From positions 6,882,001-6,946,000 of the forward strand of contig CP053170.1 in NCBI GenBank assembly GCA_014607495.2: a DNA stretch of 64,000 nt. Reading direction: 5' to 3'. The DNA comes from Carposina sasakii (taxonomy: Eukaryota > Arthropoda > Insecta > Lepidoptera > Carposinidae). Position 1 is the stretch's first letter. Each line of letters starts with the position of its first letter. Positions 63,484-64,000 of the stretch are shown one piece after another. Position numbers and translations under genes: made by a program. A model generated the notes under the pieces. That model ran no database searches and was not told the origin of the DNA. It worked only from the letters and a program-made list of their open reading frames with translations.

Positions 63484-63593
63484 AAGTATCGCAGTAAAGG
63501 ACCTTGGCCATATACTTAAAATAATTAAAATATTTAAAATAATAGTATTTTATGAAGGATTTCTATGGCCAAGGTCCTTTACAGCGATACTCG
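63484..63593. repeat. Perfect 28-bp inverted repeat
   Basis: AGTATCGCAGTAAAGGACCT then TGGCCATA (63484-63511) is mirrored by TATGGCCAAGGTCCTTTACA then GCGATACT (63566-63593) around an AT-rich loop of about 54 bp. One base differs at most (GCAGT against ACAGC). Confidence 0.85.
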
Positions 63594-64000
63594 TCTAAAA
63601 TCATTGTGATTGTGCTGCTGTACACACTCGTTTTATCGGAAAACGCATATCAAATCGCTTATCGAAGAAATAGTGACTAATACTTACATGTTAGATGTAC
63701 CTACCTGTAATGCAATACTCGTACTAAGTAAGTAGGTATTATACTGCATGATGCTATTTCTACCTTTGATTAGGGTTTTATGATTACCTCCTTATGACTT
63801 GAGTTATTTACATAAATCTTTAACAGCCAATTTCTATAACTGATCTTGAGAGATTTTTTGCATATCTCAGATTTAATTTTCAATTGTTGTCATAGTAAAT
63901 TTCGAAATAAGATTTAAAAAAAAACGTTTTATTTTTTTTACCTCTCGTATTGAAATTAGACGTAAGTAATGTTATTTGTTATGATATATGTTAATATCAG
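63594..64000. other. AT-rich sequence, nothing recognised
   Basis: No gene or repeat family was recognised up to the window end. Confidence 0.45.

Overview
This window is nuclear DNA of an insect, almost certainly a moth or butterfly. The evidence is AT-rich, intron-like sequence full of short transposable-element remnants, several copies of the dispersed repeat carrying GCCCGCGACTTCGTCCGCG that is typical of Lepidoptera, tRNA-derived SINEs, RTE-type and CR1/Jockey-type LINE fragments, and a short (TTAGG)n tract, the insect telomere unit. There is no bacterial-type operon and no clearly intact host protein gene. The only host-gene candidates are a possible non-coding first exon at 10.64-11.01 kb and a stretch with splice-like signals at 33.88-35.45 kb; both are weak. 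I read everything by eye, so family names from memory are tentative. Repeat families that recur here are given letters: A, B and E (SINE-like), C, D, F, G, H and I (foldback or MITE-like; C, D, F and I end in TACAGGRTG), N (hAT-type MITE), P (piggyBac-type MITE), L (Lepidoptera dispersed repeat).

Layout. 0-9 kb: SINE-like copies, a three-unit tandem repeat, a 2-kb decayed CR1-type LINE on the minus strand (4.2-6.3 kb), a 116-bp foldback with 8-bp target duplications, and a 584-bp family C foldback. 9-21 kb: three family N MITEs with 8-bp target duplications, RTE fragments, a candidate promoter and first exon, and a family A SINE split by a family P MITE at TTAA. 21-33 kb: more RTE pieces, end-to-end MITEs at 25 kb, a LINE 3' end, SINEs, and a 504-bp MITE with four 58-bp tandem units. 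33-38 kb: mostly unclassified, with hairpins.

38.2-43.0 kb: the best-preserved coding element, a DIRS-like tyrosine-recombinase retrotransposon on the minus strand. It has gag in two exons around a 617-bp intron that holds four 115-bp tandem repeats, an RT/RNase H region with an internal RT deletion, and a nearly complete recombinase. Its ends form an unusual set of inverted and direct repeats.

43-54 kb: an 836-bp hAT-like non-autonomous element rich in ATTTCATGAAAT, foldbacks, MITE clusters, and a tandem-repeat element ending in CTAG at 53.5 kb. 54.4-58.8 kb: a 4.4-kb near-perfect inverted duplication whose two 2-kb arms each carry the 3' half of one transposon gene (XPG/PIN-like nuclease segment plus a Cys-rich zinc-binding segment), most like Academ DNA transposons, bounded by 26-bp inverted ends and TAA. 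59-64 kb: LINE and SINE remnants.

The genes do not form a pathway. The window is a record of nested and adjacent insertions, and several insertions can be ordered in time because one interrupts another.
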